Origin: Beta vulgaris subsp. vulgaris
Taxonomy: Eukaryota > Streptophyta > Magnoliopsida > Caryophyllales > Amaranthaceae
Reading direction: 5' to 3'
Length of the DNA stretch: 64,000 bases
Assembly: GCF_026745355.1 (NCBI RefSeq)
Contig: NC_079210.1
Location: 3,811,751-3,875,750 of the forward strand
The translations under genes and the position numbers were made by a program. The notes beneath the pieces were generated by a model that saw only the letters and a program-made list of their open reading frames with translations, searched no databases and was not told the origin of the DNA. The first letter of the stretch is position 1. Each line of letters opens with the position of its first letter. Shown here in pieces: positions 32,796-43,561 of this stretch.

Positions 32796-33332
32796 ATGAG
32801 GGAGGGAATGTTGAAAGAGAGGTCCATGAGGGGTATTTCAGTGAGTATGAGAATATTGATGATGAGATTGACGCCTGATGAGAGTGATGATGATGTGTTA
32901 GGAAGTAAACAAAGAAGAGTCAGGAGAGTTATTGTGAGTGAGACCACTGATTTCACATCATTTGAGTGGAAAGTTGGTTACAGATTTGCCAATAGAGATT
33001 CATTTAAGAAGGCAATAGCAAAGTTTGCAATCATTCAGGGTAGGAGCTTGAGTTTTGTCACAAGCAATAAGAATAGGCAACAAAGATTGGAGGTTAGGTG
33101 CTTGGCTGGGTGCAAGTTCAGATTGTATGCTTCTTGGGACAATAACAAAGAGAGTTTCATTGTTAAGTCTGTTAGATTCAGGTCACATTTAATTTGCAAC
33201 AGGAATATGGAGAAGAACAAGCAGCTTAAGTCCACATGGCTTGCTGCACAGTTCATTGAAATTTTCAAGGCCAGGCCTCATTGGCCTGCAAAAGAAATAA
33301 TGGACATTGTGAAAAGGGCATATATGATCTGA
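32796..33332 (+). pseudogene. MULE B transposase segment: MuDR N-terminal domain
   Basis: 178 codons open. Residues from about 55: KVGYRFANRDSFKKAIAKFA, RLEVRCLAGCKFRLYASWD, then FKARPHWPAKEIMDIVKRAY. This is the DNA-binding N-terminal part of MURA-type transposases. The expected His-x-Cys after the Cys pair is weak here (RSHLICNRN). The first residues of this frame are out of phase with the acidic linker at 32360-32878, so a frameshift lies near 32870. Confidence 0.75.
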
Positions 33333-34007
33333 ATCAAAAAGGATGTAGCATATAAGGTAATGTATTATTCCCACAGGATGTTGCATGACAGTATGCAAGA
33401 ACATTACAACAAAGTTGCAAGATATGTTTAGGTTTTGAGAGAGTGCAACCAGGGGAACCACATTGCACTAGTGACTGATGACAGTAAAAAAAAACCCTGT
33501 GTTTAAGAGGTTGTTTGTGTGTTTTGAGGGTTTGAAGAAGGGGTGGATACAGGGTTGTAGAAAAGTCTTATCCATTGATGCTTTTTTTAAAGACTTTTCT
33601 TGGAGGTCAACTAATGGCTGCAGTGGGAAGGGATGAGAATGATTAGATGTTCCCTGTGGCTTGGGTAGTGGTTGAGGGGGAGAATAATGATTCTTGGGAT
33701 TGGTTCATGCTTCAACTACAAAACTTCTTGGAGTTGGGCAATGGTACATGACTTGCAATCATCTCAGATGAGCACATAGTAAGTAAACTAACACTTGTAG
33801 TTTTGTAGTTGTACACACATTTAACTAACACTTGTACTAACACTAGCACTCAATACATTTTCTTATGTAGTCTATCTTGAGCTCAGAGGGTGCTACCAAA
33901 TGCTGAACACCACCATTGTTCAAGGCACATTTTCTCACACTGGCATAGAGCATTTGGAGAGGATGAGATGAAAGTGCTGTTTTGGAGGGCGTGAAGGCCT
34001 ACAACAT

Positions 34008-34301
34008 GTGATTACCATGATGTATGCATTGGATGATATGGAGAAGGTAAATCCTAATGCAGTCATTGGATTTAAGAGCTATGATCCTAAAGTGTTTTGT
34101 GGACCTTTCATGAAAACACAAACTAAGGTTGATGTCACATTGAATAATTTAGTTGAAACATTCAATTGTTACATTATAACTGCCAGAACAAAACACATAA
34201 TTTACATGTTAGAAGAAATTAGGACATCCCTTATGCAAAGGCTTGCTGTGAAGAAGCTAGGAATGGAGAAAGTGACTGGGAAGTTGTGTCCTAGGATATA
34301 G
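34008..34301 (+). pseudogene. MULE B transposase segment: post-core helical region
   Basis: 97 codons. KSYDPKVFCGPFMKTQTKVD, then NNLVETFNCYIITARTKHII and LEEIRTSLMQRL match the conserved 'E-FN--I---R-KPI---LE-IR--LM-R' block of plant MULE transposases. It ends in a stop at 34299-34301. Confidence 0.8.
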
Positions 34302-34789
34302 ACCAAGCTAGAAAAAAACAAAGAACTAGTTGCCCAATGCATTGTGGTCCCTTCCACAGTTACTGTTTTTCAAGTTAGCTACTACATGGATGCGTTGGAG
34401 GTTAATTTAGGTGCTAGAAGTTGCACATGTAGGTATTGGTACTTGACTATGATCCCCTGTGCCCAAGCTATTTCTTGTATTTTTTTTCTTCACAAAGATG
34501 CTGAGGACTTTGTGTCTGAATGGTATCACAAAAAATACATATTTGAAATCTTATGCTGGTAGCATCCCCCCTTGTGTTGGTGAGAGGCAATGGCCTAGGG
34601 TCCACCTACCAACTCCACCTCCCATAAAGATAGGTCTAGGTAGGCCCAGGAGAAACAGAAGGAAGGACCCCTTTGAGAACCCTAAAAAACTAGGGAGACT
34701 AACAAAGCATGGGGTCCAAATGAGCTGTAGTATATGCAAGGAAACAACCCATAACAAGAGGACGGAGATGTCCTAATAAGGACAGGGCT

Positions 34790-35032
34790 GTGGAACCACC
34801 TAATAAAAGGCAGAGAGTTAGCGCTGAACAACCCCAAACTTCCTCTCATTTGAATGCTACTGCTGAACCTACAAGGACTAGAAGAAATAGAAGGGTCATT
34901 AGAGGAGGAAGGGGAAGCAGGAGTGGTGGAGGAAGAGGAAGCAGGGATGGTGGAGGAAGGGGTAGCAGGGGTGGCAGGACTAGAACCAGGAGAGGTAGAG
35001 GAAGAGGAAGGAGTGCATCTCAACAAGTATGA
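34790..35032 (+). pseudogene. MULE B transposase C-terminal Arg-Gly-rich tail exon
   Basis: 80 codons. From residue 33 on there are repeated RGG/RGR units (RRVIRGGRGSRSGGGRGSR, then TRTRRGRGRGR), typical of basic nucleic-acid-binding tails. The coding part most likely ends at 35027 at a GTATGA donor. Two small exons, 35109-35162 (IPSGVGVFIAHDGSSFLN) and 35239-35337, then complete the protein. Confidence 0.6.
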
Positions 35033-35162
35033 CTCAATCATCCTCTTCATTTACTTCACTTTGCTTGGATTTAGGAAATTCACCACTTACTTGTTTTCTT
35101 GTCAACAGATACCATCTGGGGTTGGAGTGTTTATTGCACATGATGGCAGTTCTTTCTTGAAT

Positions 35163-35238
35163 GTAAGTAAACAATGCATCTTCCTAATTTTTTTTGTTAA
35201 GTACCCCCGTGTGCTTTACTAATTATTCTATTTTGTAG
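35163..35238 (+). other. Last intron of the MULE B transposase gene
   Basis: Donor GTAAGTAAAC, acceptor TTTTGTAG; 76 bp. The preceding exon ends GVGVFIAHDGSSFLN and the following exon opens ALTQQGGPIEI and stops at 35335-35337. Same location as the intron at 25893-25973 in MULE A. Confidence 0.6.
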
Positions 35239-35639
35239 GCCCTCACTCAACAAGGAGGTCCAATTGAGATCACACAAAGCTCAACCACAGTGGCTGATGG
35301 ATGTCGAATTGGAAGTCAAGCATCAACACCTTCCTAAGACCATGTATTTTGAGATAGATAAACAGTTTATGATTAAGAATCTTTTGTTGATAGAACTAAA
35401 CAATACCCTTGTTAGATATGTTTAACAAGTTGTATTGCAAACAAGGAACAACTTTTTTTGGGAACACTTGAATGTATTGACTGATAACTAATGTTTCATT
35501 GCAAGCAAGTAAAAGCTAATCAAGGATTTCATTTCATTTCTTCATTGCAATGGTTACACCATGTTCTGAATCAGTGCATAACTGCAACTTCTAAAAGATC
35601 AACAAGAAAACAATGATGAAAACTACCCATGACAACACT

Positions 35640-36108
35640 TATGCAATAGTTGCATATTTTTCCCCTCTCCCATGTTTTGACTTCTCATCATTCAGTAGTA
35701 AAATTACATTCTTCAGTTCTTCATTTGCATCCTTCAGCTTCATTTTCTTCAAGTTTGTCTTGTCCAACCTCATCTTCACATCTTCTACCTTTGTTTCAAG
35801 AGCTACACATTCAGTACATATGTAATCTTCACCATCATCATCCTTCCATCAAAAAAAATGGCATTCTTCATTGTTCTACAATAATAGAAAATTTCAGTTT
35901 CCCCTAAAAACCCTAATAAGTGTGCCAAATCAAAATATTGCATAGGTTTACTTTCTGGCCACAACGAGCACCCATAAAATTGTTTCCCTTGATTCTTCTC
36001 ACTCCTTCCAGTCCTCAATTTCGCAGCCAAATTGTGGTGGCACTTCAATGTAGAATCTCTTCTTCCATTAGAGTGCTTCCTCGAAGTGGTGGATGATGCA
36101 CCTGACAT
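35640..36108 (-). pseudogene. GRF-type zinc finger gene of MULE B, frameshifted
   Basis: From the Met at 36108: CHHNLAAKLRTGRSEKNQG at residues 23-41, then QFYGCSLWPESKPMQYFDLAH, a GRF-like finger. Its pattern is C23-His, C47, and the last Cys position appears to be Met/Gln. The open frame ends at 35803. A coiled-coil-like stretch (VALETKVEDVKMRL, LKDANEELKNVILLL) follows in another frame down to about 35640. So a frameshift separates finger and coil, or an intron not seen here. Position and orientation copy the GRF gene of MULE A (18688-19098): near the far end and convergent with the transposase. No C-terminal membrane segment was seen. Confidence 0.65.
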
Positions 36109-36499
36109 TTTCGCAAAAACAAACTGGAAGGGGGGAAATTTCGCAAAAGAAAGAAGAAGGAAGAAAGGGAGGGGGTTGCATTAAAAATCACGTGAGGGTC
36201 ACGTGGTTTTTTTACCTGCTATAGTAGGTTAACCCTTCCAAGGGTCTGTTAGTTTCAAACATGTGTTAAAGTTAGGACTAATATTAACTAATTAATAGTT
36301 AGGACTAAATATAGAAAATGTCCAATAGTTGGGACTAATTATAGAAGGTGTTCAATAGTTGGGACTGTTTTTATCAATTTTTCCTAATTAAATATCATAA
36401 AGTTAGCGGGCCATGTTAATAGAATAGTACTTTGAGTGAGTAAACTGCAATTTCTATGCAAAGTTTAGTACCCTCTAGTATGCTTAACTCTTTCAATAG

Positions 36500-36667
36500 A
36501 TGAAATTACCCAGAGTGATAATTGTTGCAATAAAACGGAGGAAGTATGTAAATATTATGGAGTTGAAAAATCTCATTTCACAACAATACAAAACAAACAA
36601 TGTTAACAAAAATTTGCAAAAAATAAAATAAACAACAATCCGTGCAACGCACAGGCTTCAAAACTAG
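36500..36667 (+). mobile_element. Possible Helitron 3' end
   Basis: CCGTGCAACGCACAGG (36640-36655) can fold into a short stem with an AAC loop. It is followed 8 bp later by CTAG and then T (36664-36668). A hairpin shortly before CTRR, inserted next to a T, is the Helitron 3' signature. No 5' end (TC) or Rep/helicase was identified, so this is one-ended evidence only. Confidence 0.35.
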
Positions 36668-37022
36668 TATATACCAATAACTTGAAATGATCATGTCAAG
36701 AAAAAAATAACTTGAAAAGATAAATAGAAAATGACTTCCAACTTCAAGACCTGGGCACCCTTTTACTATAAAAAAAAACGAGAGTCCACAACCCAATTAG
36801 TTGTTTCTTTTGCTTATATATTTTGGTTCAGCTTCAACTCTTGGACTTAGTTTGTTGAGTGATTTTTATGGATTCACATTACTGAAAAAATAAATCAAAA
36901 TGAGACTTATATAAGCATTAACAGCTCATAGCCCTTGGTCATTCCATTAGATTTGGAAAATTGATATTTCCCCAAAAATTCATATTTTCTTATGGCAGAT
37001 TCTGCATAATGGCCTCCCCGTA

Positions 37023-37256
37023 ATGTCAAACGTAGTAACAAGACAAATAATGGATAGCTCTCGTTGTCCGATGCATCATACAGGATCTGAAACCATAAGT
37101 CATCTTTTCTTTACATGCCTTATTACTCAAGAATATTGGAACTCTAATCATATAAGGCAAAAAATTTGGTCTATTATACCAACTAATATTGAACAATGTC
37201 TTGCCTCACTTCGTCACCATCCTATGGCTATTCGTTTGGTTAGCTATAGCATTTAG
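37023..37256 (+). pseudogene. LINE zf-RVT (reverse transcriptase zinc-binding) fragment
   Basis: 77 codons. CPMHHTGSETISHLFFTC holds the Cys-His-His-Cys-like pattern common after the RT domain of plant LINEs, followed by EYWNSNHIRQKIW. It ends in a stop, but similar sequence (SIWKEHNSIVFERSN) continues in frame beyond it. Confidence 0.65.
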
Positions 37257-37348
37257 AGCATATGGAAAGAACACAATTCTATTGTTTTTGAAAGAAGTAA
37301 TGTCAACATAGATCTTATATACTACATAGCCTGGCATTTGCAACAGGA

Positions 37349-37932
37349 ATGGACCACTCGTTCATTGGTAGATATCTCTCACACTATCTCTTCCCTCCCT
37401 TTGTGCAGGCCACCTACCAGAGTTTCTATTCACTGGCGCCCCCACCGCAAGGATGTTGTAAACTTAATTTTGATGGCTCTATTGTTGGGTCCTCCGCTTC
37501 GGCTGGTGTAATCATCCGTAACTCTACCGGACAAGTATTAGCAGCCCAGACTTATCATTTTGGTCAAACTTTAGCTCTTGCAGCTGAGGCTGGGGATTGC
37601 GCAATGGTCTTATTTTGGCACAAAATCTCAATATGCAGAACATTTATGTCGAAGGAGACAATCAGGTAGTGATTCACATTTTTCAAGGTCGATATTCATG
37701 TCCATGGAGCATTAACACTCTCATGAGTGACATCCGGTTGAAAATTAGTCAAATGACTATTTGTTTCATATATCACATTTTTCGCGAAACCAACTGCACA
37801 ACAGCCTATATATCAAAAAAGGCCACTATTTCTGCTGCGGTGGTGGACGTTGACACAGGAAATGATCCTACACTTGCCTATTTTGTAAACCTAGATTTGT
37901 TACGTTACTCCTTTAAGAGAAGGGTGCCCTAA
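37349..37932 (+). pseudogene. LINE-type RNase H domain, frameshifted
   Basis: Two overlapping frames. The first encodes LNFDGSIVGSSASAGVIIRN (first catalytic Asp) to LALAAEAG (Glu). The second, from 37597, encodes NIYVEGDNQVVIHIF (Asp) to FIYHIFRETNCTTAYISKKA, where the usual final 'REANQVAD' element has lost its last Asp. Plant L1-type LINEs often carry such a C-terminal RNase H. Confidence 0.72.
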
Positions 37933-38389
37933 CTTCTCCTTTTGTACCAAAAAAAAAATATGAAGTATATATATAAAGAAACAAAAATTAAATTATTAAA
38001 ATATAAGAAAACATAGTAATAAAGCATCAGAACACATCATTATAAACAGGATGAAGAACGAAAACCACAAACCATAGTAGAGGTAATAGCCTAATACGGC
38101 AAAATGCAAATATTAGGAAAAACCATTATGAGCCCATAAAATATTCTTTCAATATTCACTTTTCCCAACTCTCTTTCTTCAAGTTCAACAATTAATCAAT
38201 TATGAGCCCGAAAATAAAGAAAAGGATCAATTGATAAGAATAATCTCACCTTTATCCAATCTTCTGAAAGTGATCCCACCTTTCATAATCTGAGGATAAT
38301 TCCAAGTTTGGATTACATCTGCTCAAAGAGGCCATTAGTTGTTGGTAACCTGTAAAAGTAAGTTAAAAACCTTAATTGTGTAATTTAAA

Positions 38390-38617
38390 ACTAAGGCTCC
38401 ATTCGTTATCGTTTTTTGTTTTCAGTTTTCAGTTTTTTTTTTTAAAAACCAAAAACCAAAAACTGGAAACCAGAAAAATTGGTTTTCACTTTTCAGTTTT
38501 CAAAATCATGATGTTCCCAATAAATTTGACTAATTTTTTATTCATTATAGAACATATATCATATGACTTTGAAAAAAAAAAAAACAGAAAACCACAGTAA
38601 TACCGAACGGGCTCTAT
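38390..38617. mobile_element. Possible MITE with GGCTCC...GGGCTCT ends
   Basis: The left end AGGCTCCATTCGTTATC and right end ATACCGAACGGGCT pair imperfectly as inverted repeats. CTA stands on both sides. The centre is a self-complementary run of GTTTTCAGTTTTCAG and AAAACTGGAAAC. Resembles small PIF/hAT-type MITEs. Weakly supported. Confidence 0.45.
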
Positions 38618-39419
38618 CATGCTATGTTTTAAAAATGAATTCTTAATCAAACACATATATTTAATTATTACTTAACTAAAAAAAATTTAAGACATTATCC
38701 CTCTCGTTTTCCACCACCCCTCCACCAACTTCCTTTCTTTCCTATCCCACGAGCAGCACCTCTCCTTTGTCTTGGTATTCGACGACACTTCATGTGGTTG
38801 TATCCCACCGATTTTAATTGAGGCTTGACAATATCTCACTGTCACAAACTACCACACCACTAACGTTCCTCCTCCTCATCAGCGACATTTCCCTGCAACT
38901 CAACTCATGAGGCCATGGCTCGTCAGATTAACTCGGCATCGGAACTGCACCAACTCGTCTTTATTTACATATCCCATGTTTTCTCCCTCCTCGTCTATCC
39001 ATTGTTCCTCATATCCCCAGAAATCCTAACACCACAGCCACCTGCCAAACCCTAATCCAATATATCTTTCCTCTAAAGACCAACCCCCCTTTTGAGTGGT
39101 GGTGTGGGATTTTTTTAGTGGGTGATGTATGTTCAGGGATAGTGAGTGCGACATTCTTGTGGCTGAGCGGGACCTTGAGTGGTGGTGGTGGAGTAGGTGA
39201 GTTGGGTTGTGGTGGTGGTGAAAAGAGTAATGCTCTTGAGAATTGAGGTTGACGGTAAAAATATGAGAAAAAGGGATTCAAATTATTAAATTTAACTTGT
39301 TCAACAGGTCTTAGGCAAAAAGGAATACTTTAAGAAAATAGGGGATTTAAAGTATTTTAAAGTTGATGTATTTTTATTAAGGGTATTGATTTTAGTTTAT
39401 ATTAGTCATTTAGGCGGAG
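38618..39419. other. No recognised gene
   Basis: CT-rich and then GT-rich stretch. A minus-strand frame at 39009-39281 is Pro-rich low complexity and not called. Confidence 0.4.
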
Positions 39420-40548
39420 AATATTCAAAAGGTGACTTTTAAGGAATTAGAGGTGGCCTATCAACTGGTTTACACAAGGTACGTACATACCTATGTGCTA
39501 TGTGATATAATATCATGATTTAAAAAGGAAAAGTTGTAGTATCATGTATAGGAACTTTATAAGTTCATATGTGATTTCTAGTATGATTGGATTTTACATG
39601 CTTTATGCCTGTATGCAAACATGTTAATTATGAGATTGGTTATCGATTAACGATTATCATGTTTGTATGAAATTGTTGATGCAAGCATGTGGATGAGAAT
39701 TTTAGCTATTAATTCACATGGGAGAATTAATAATATTATTGAGATTGAATCATGTTTATTCATGTTTTCCCTTACACTGGTGCATGTCTAGAGTTGGACA
39801 ATCAGGAGTTAGAGTACATGGTCGTAGCCCATGGCTTTTTCTGGGAGATAGATTGATCACCATCCCTATTATTTTTCAAAGGTTCCTCGATATTGCAGGT
39901 CATTCTGAAATACGAAGTAGTGCCCATATTCCGTCTTCCTAGGTGAAAGCAAGATTAGGTAAGACAACTCAAGTCCAATAACTATTTCATTAAAGTAATA
40001 AAAAGATGTTTACAGTTTAGTTCAGTAGAAGTTATCTGCAAAACTTTTTTATTGTTATATTATTATTTATTCCTGCATGTTATTTATTAGTATCATTTTA
40101 GGAATGTTTATGTAATATTATGTAGTACTCAGCTTTGCTGATTACGTGCTTTGTTTGTGATTGCTGATCATGACTTTGCCTTATTGATCCTGTGATGACC
40201 CATTTTGGTGAGCAAATTCTTTAGAGCATCAACATTTACAGGTTCTTAGATGTTGCATCATTGAGAATCTGGGAATTGAGAGCTTGTGTAATCTATTATT
40301 ATAGTTACTACATTAGTAGGAACGTATTATAATAAGTTTGATTTGAGTAGACAGTTATAGTGTGTTTGGTTTTAAGTACTTATTTACTTATTTATTATAT
40401 TAAAGTATGAAGTTTAGTTATATGTTTTCCGCTGCAAAATTTTGAATAAGCCGATACGTTATCACACGGGCGATAATGCTTTGATAATTCTCTATGTTTT
40501 ATATTAAAAAGGTATTTCTAAAAAGAGAGAATTATCGGGGTGTTATAG
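39420..40548 (+). repeat. Probable Ty3-gypsy (chromovirus-like) LTR remnant
   Basis: Contains GTAGTACTCAGCTTTGCTGATTACG-like text (about 40120-40145) and ends near GGGGTGTTATAGG. Plant Tekay/Del-type LTRs have the same TACTCAGC..GCTGATT box and a GGGTGTTACA end. The LTR-like end of the window (63897-63920, TACTCAGCATAGCTGATT) shows the same box. The left border is not determined and no coding region is attached. Confidence 0.45.
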
Positions 40549-43528
40549 GTAGGTTTGCTTATGCTAAAAGTTAAGACCCAGCACTATCGCTCAGGAAGCC
40601 TTTTGAAAGGCCAAAGTGCAGATCTCCCAAGGTGGCCCCACGCATAGAACATATGCGGTAATACTGCGAGGACATAACCCTGAAGAGCCATACATATGCA
40701 AATTGTCATGTCATTTAAAGGCATAATACAAGTATAAATCGCATTTTTTTGAGTTTCACCCACTCCCCAAACATTAAATAGAATTCCCTCATCATAAGGT
40801 TTTTAGATTTATTTATTTTTTGAAAAAAGTAGTCGCTAACAAGAATTTAAAGGAAACTCATAAACCTAATTGGATAGAAAAATCATAGGAACGTGGTAGG
40901 GACTTATCCAATCTAGATTTCCTCGTCATGACTTCATAATTGGCCAATGAAAAGCTTGAGGTAAGGGTATGTATATGATCATTAATAAAAATTTCCCGGT
41001 CTTGACCTCTACTTAATAAGATTCATGTTCTAGTTTTATGCAAATAAACAACCAAGTAATATGTTCATGCATTTAAATTGATATATATTGGTTTATTAAG
41101 CAAGGCAAAGTCTAATTTTTATTATATGTTCATTAAGCAATCAAATTACTAGGAACCTAATTTAATTGTCCAAATTATCTTATTAGTCATGAGCACATGT
41201 ATTTAGGTTTTTATTAGCGAAAATAAACAATAGAGGTGATGAAAGCATAAATATACAAAGCATGTATGCATATAAATAACAATACATAAGAATATAAAGG
41301 AGAAGATTGAAGATTAGAATATACAAGAAGACATGATGGTATGTTTCCTCATTGGGTAATAAAATAACGAGATACAGTTATGTGTCAGCATAATGTATCA
41401 CTCTCCTTTGGGCTTGTCCCTCTTCAATCACGAAAAAAAAAAAAATATAATGTATCACCCTTTACTTCATAGATGACATGGCGCTTTGTCACTAAACACA
41501 CACATAATTAAACATATTGTTTTCTGGGAAACAAAAAAGCAATCAATTGTAAATATCAATGCTTGAACCTACAATTTCATGTTTGATAAAGGAGATCATT
41601 TACCACCACTCCAATGCTACAACAAAAAAAAATAAGCAACAAAAAAAGTCTTGCTCATTAGTTCTAATCTTTAATGCTCAATTTTTCTAGTTTAAAACTT
41701 CCATATCTTATAATAGAACAATAATACCCCAAGTCTCTTTTACATACAGATTTATAAGAAGAATATATAAATAGGCAAAAAGTAAAGTAAATTAAATTAT
41801 ACTGAAAATTAGACCTATTAAATTATTCTTCAGTTGCACTTTTTCTTGAAAAGTAGGGGGAAAAAAGCAATTTGCTATATTAAAAGGGAAAGAAACTCAA
41901 TATAGTAAAAGAAAATAAAACAGTAAATTTCAGTCTCTCTCTAATTGAGAGTTTTTCTACCCATATATTGGGTTATATCTACCCATATATTGGATTTTAT
42001 CTCTCTCCATGTGAGAGTTTGGAGACTTTGTTTTTGGATTTTTGTATAATTCAAGATGTTGATTTGTTGATCCAAAATTGTGCGCACTTGCAACAGTTGT
42101 CCAGACTTCATTTACAATCACTTGAATTAAATACAGTTCTACTTTAAAACTACAAAAGATCGACAGATCCCCTTATAGAAGGCTGCATCAGACATCGATG
42201 TGAAAGACGAGGGTTTTCAGAAGTGTTAGATCTACTCAACGATCGTGGTTTTGTCATATTAGAATTGTATTTATTTTATTTTGATATGTATTTGTTTAGT
42301 TTCTACTTCTTTTGTAGATGTCGTATGACTTTGAATCAATGAATTAATGTTAATTTCAAAAAACAAAAACAGTAAAACTAAGTAAATTCGTTTCAATAAT
42401 AAATTAAAACATAATGATAGCAACTTATAACTATGTCAAAGAGAAGGAGGGAAAAATGGAATGAGAAAGGAGAGGGAGAAATGAAATGAAGGGGGGAAAA
42501 GGCGGGGTGAAGAGAATTGAATAAATGATATGGTTTAGTGAACCAGATAAGTTAACAGATTATCGAAGCCGTATTCTGTTAACTGATTCGGTTTACTACA
42601 GGACTGGATCAATAACTTAGCGCAACTAGGAGGTCCAAATATTTGACGATTAACGGATCCAGATTTCTTAAAACCGGAGTATCATGTAACGTTATTTCCA
42701 CTAATGTTACTTAATGTTTTAAATCTATCTCTTTAATTTAAATGTAAAGTATGAAGCTATTCTATTTCGTTCTAGAATACATTTTGTACCGATGTGAGAT
42801 TTTGATTTGGTGCTCGAAAGACATTTCTAAGTTTCTAAAGGAGCACTTGAAAATTTAAAATATATGCAAATATATAGTCTATTTTGTCAGAAGAGTCATA
42901 CTTTTTTATATTTATCCAAGTGAGTAATGTTTTCCCCTTCTATTTTACTAAATTATATCACTAATTAATTACACCTATTAATTTTTGTCAATATTTTAAT
43001 GTCTTTGATATTACGTTAATTATTTATAAATTCTTACTACATGATTTTTAGAGAAAATATATATTTAGATATACAATTTATCACCTTATTATATATCTTA
43101 GCTTTAACGCAATCATGAACTATAATCATCTATGTAATAAAACTGGAACATAATATTCTTATTATAAAAAAATTCGTGAGAAAATGTTGTAATATAAATA
43201 TTTTATTAAACAAAAAAATTTACGACATTTTGCAAGACTATAAAGACTCGTTTTCTATAATAACTACCATATATCAATGAAAACAATATTTTGGATGGGG
43301 TATACAATTATATAAATAGCTAAAGCATACAATATTTTGGATAGGGTATACACATTGACATTGCATTATCCTACGTGACACTTCATATGGGAAAAAGGGA
43401 TAAAACTCAAAGTATGAGAGATATATTTATTTTAGAAAGCTCAACTGGTGTGCACTTTTATGATCAATAATGGAGCCAAAGTTTTGAGTATTACCCTTCC
43501 CTTCTTTATTGTCTTGATACTTGTAATA
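40549..43528. other. 3-kb stretch without a recognised gene
   Basis: AT-rich. Near 42540-42600 a pair of inverted arms (AAGTTAACAGA and TCTGTTAACT) can form a hairpin. Near 41930-42020 there is a short duplicate, CTACCCATATATTGG, twice. About 42180-42360 looks like the 3' end of a transcript-derived repeat (ends TTAATGTTAATTTC then A-rich), but no flanking duplication was found. Confidence 0.4.
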
Positions 43529-43561
43529 CTTGGTCTTAGTGGCGGATTTACTTAATAACAC

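Larger units (their letters stand above)
30423..35337 (+). pseudogene. MULE B transposase (mudrA-like), degenerate, interrupted by CACTA-2
   Basis: The start encodes FWHGGSFKHSEKGVQYVGG, then comes a stop, then CACTA-2 (30568-31822). It resumes with YYSIPGMSFKDGLRRVYAD (about 31860-31920). A Pro/Gln/Ser-rich repeat linker (32230-32510) and an acidic linker (32560-32870) follow. The MuDR N-terminal domain is at 32960-33330 (RLEVRCLAGCKFRLYAS). The core is spread over three frames (33500-33780; PVAWVVVEGENNDSWDWF, IISDEHI), with an intron near 33780-33870. Later parts: RTKHIIYMLEEIRTSLM (34190-34245); a SWIM-like CTC...PCAQA, where His is replaced by Gln (34420-34475); a zinc knuckle (34725-34760); and an Arg-Gly-rich tail. 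Many stops, not functional. Confidence 0.8.
29779..36384 (+). mobile_element. MULE B: second Mutator-like element, nested in MULE A
   Basis: Terminal repeats start GGAAAAATTGATAAAAAC and pair over more than 200 bp (left to about 30010, right from about 36131), with shared blocks such as CAAGAGTCTGTTAG-like and ACCTGCTATAG. The perfect 9-bp duplication TAATTAAAT flanks it (29770-29778 and 36385-36393). It inserted only about 106 bp from the right end of MULE A. Contents: transposase gene on the plus strand (30423-35337), a convergent GRF gene on the minus strand (36108 down to about 35640), and CACTA-2 inside the first coding part. Confidence 0.93.
18269..36490 (-). mobile_element. MULE A: Mutator-like element holding two further large insertions
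   Basis: Left end GAGTTAAGCATAATATAGGG and right end, reversed, GAGTTAAGCATACTAGAGGG pair as inverted repeats. They stay similar over about 60 bp (both go on to GTACTAAACTTTG and CAGTTTACTCAC). The flanks are TTTAATAGA (18260-18268) and TTTCAATAGA (36491-36500), a 9-bp Mutator-type duplication with one inserted base. Removing CACTA-1 (19254-25742) and MULE B (29779-36384) leaves about 5.1 kb: a GRF zinc-finger gene on the plus strand near the left end and a transposase gene on the minus strand starting near the right end, converging. Confidence 0.82.
36890..37957 (+). mobile_element. LINE (L1-type non-LTR retrotransposon) 3' end with RNase H
   Basis: Contains a zf-RVT-like segment (ISPKIHIFLWQ, then RCPMHHTGSETISHLFFTC at 37070-37120). 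A type-I RNase H follows (PPPQGCCKLNFDGSIVG at 37440-37490, AAEA near 37575, VEGDNQVVIHIFQG at 37645-37690). The 3' end is CTCCTTTTGTACC followed by an A-run at 37948-37957. 5'-truncated. Stops at 37254-37256 and a frameshift near 37600 break it. Flanking target duplications were not found. Confidence 0.75.

Noticed and set aside
34551..35050. Minus-strand frames opposite the MULE B transposase C-terminus
   Set aside because: Ser/Pro-rich shadow of the Arg-Gly-rich tail on the coding strand.
39009..39281. 90-codon minus-strand Pro-rich frame
   Set aside because: Low-complexity Pro/Ser/His composition in a GT-rich stretch; no domain.
42180..42360. Possible SINE/LINE tail
   Set aside because: A-rich end present, but no target duplication, no tRNA-like promoter boxes and no coding.
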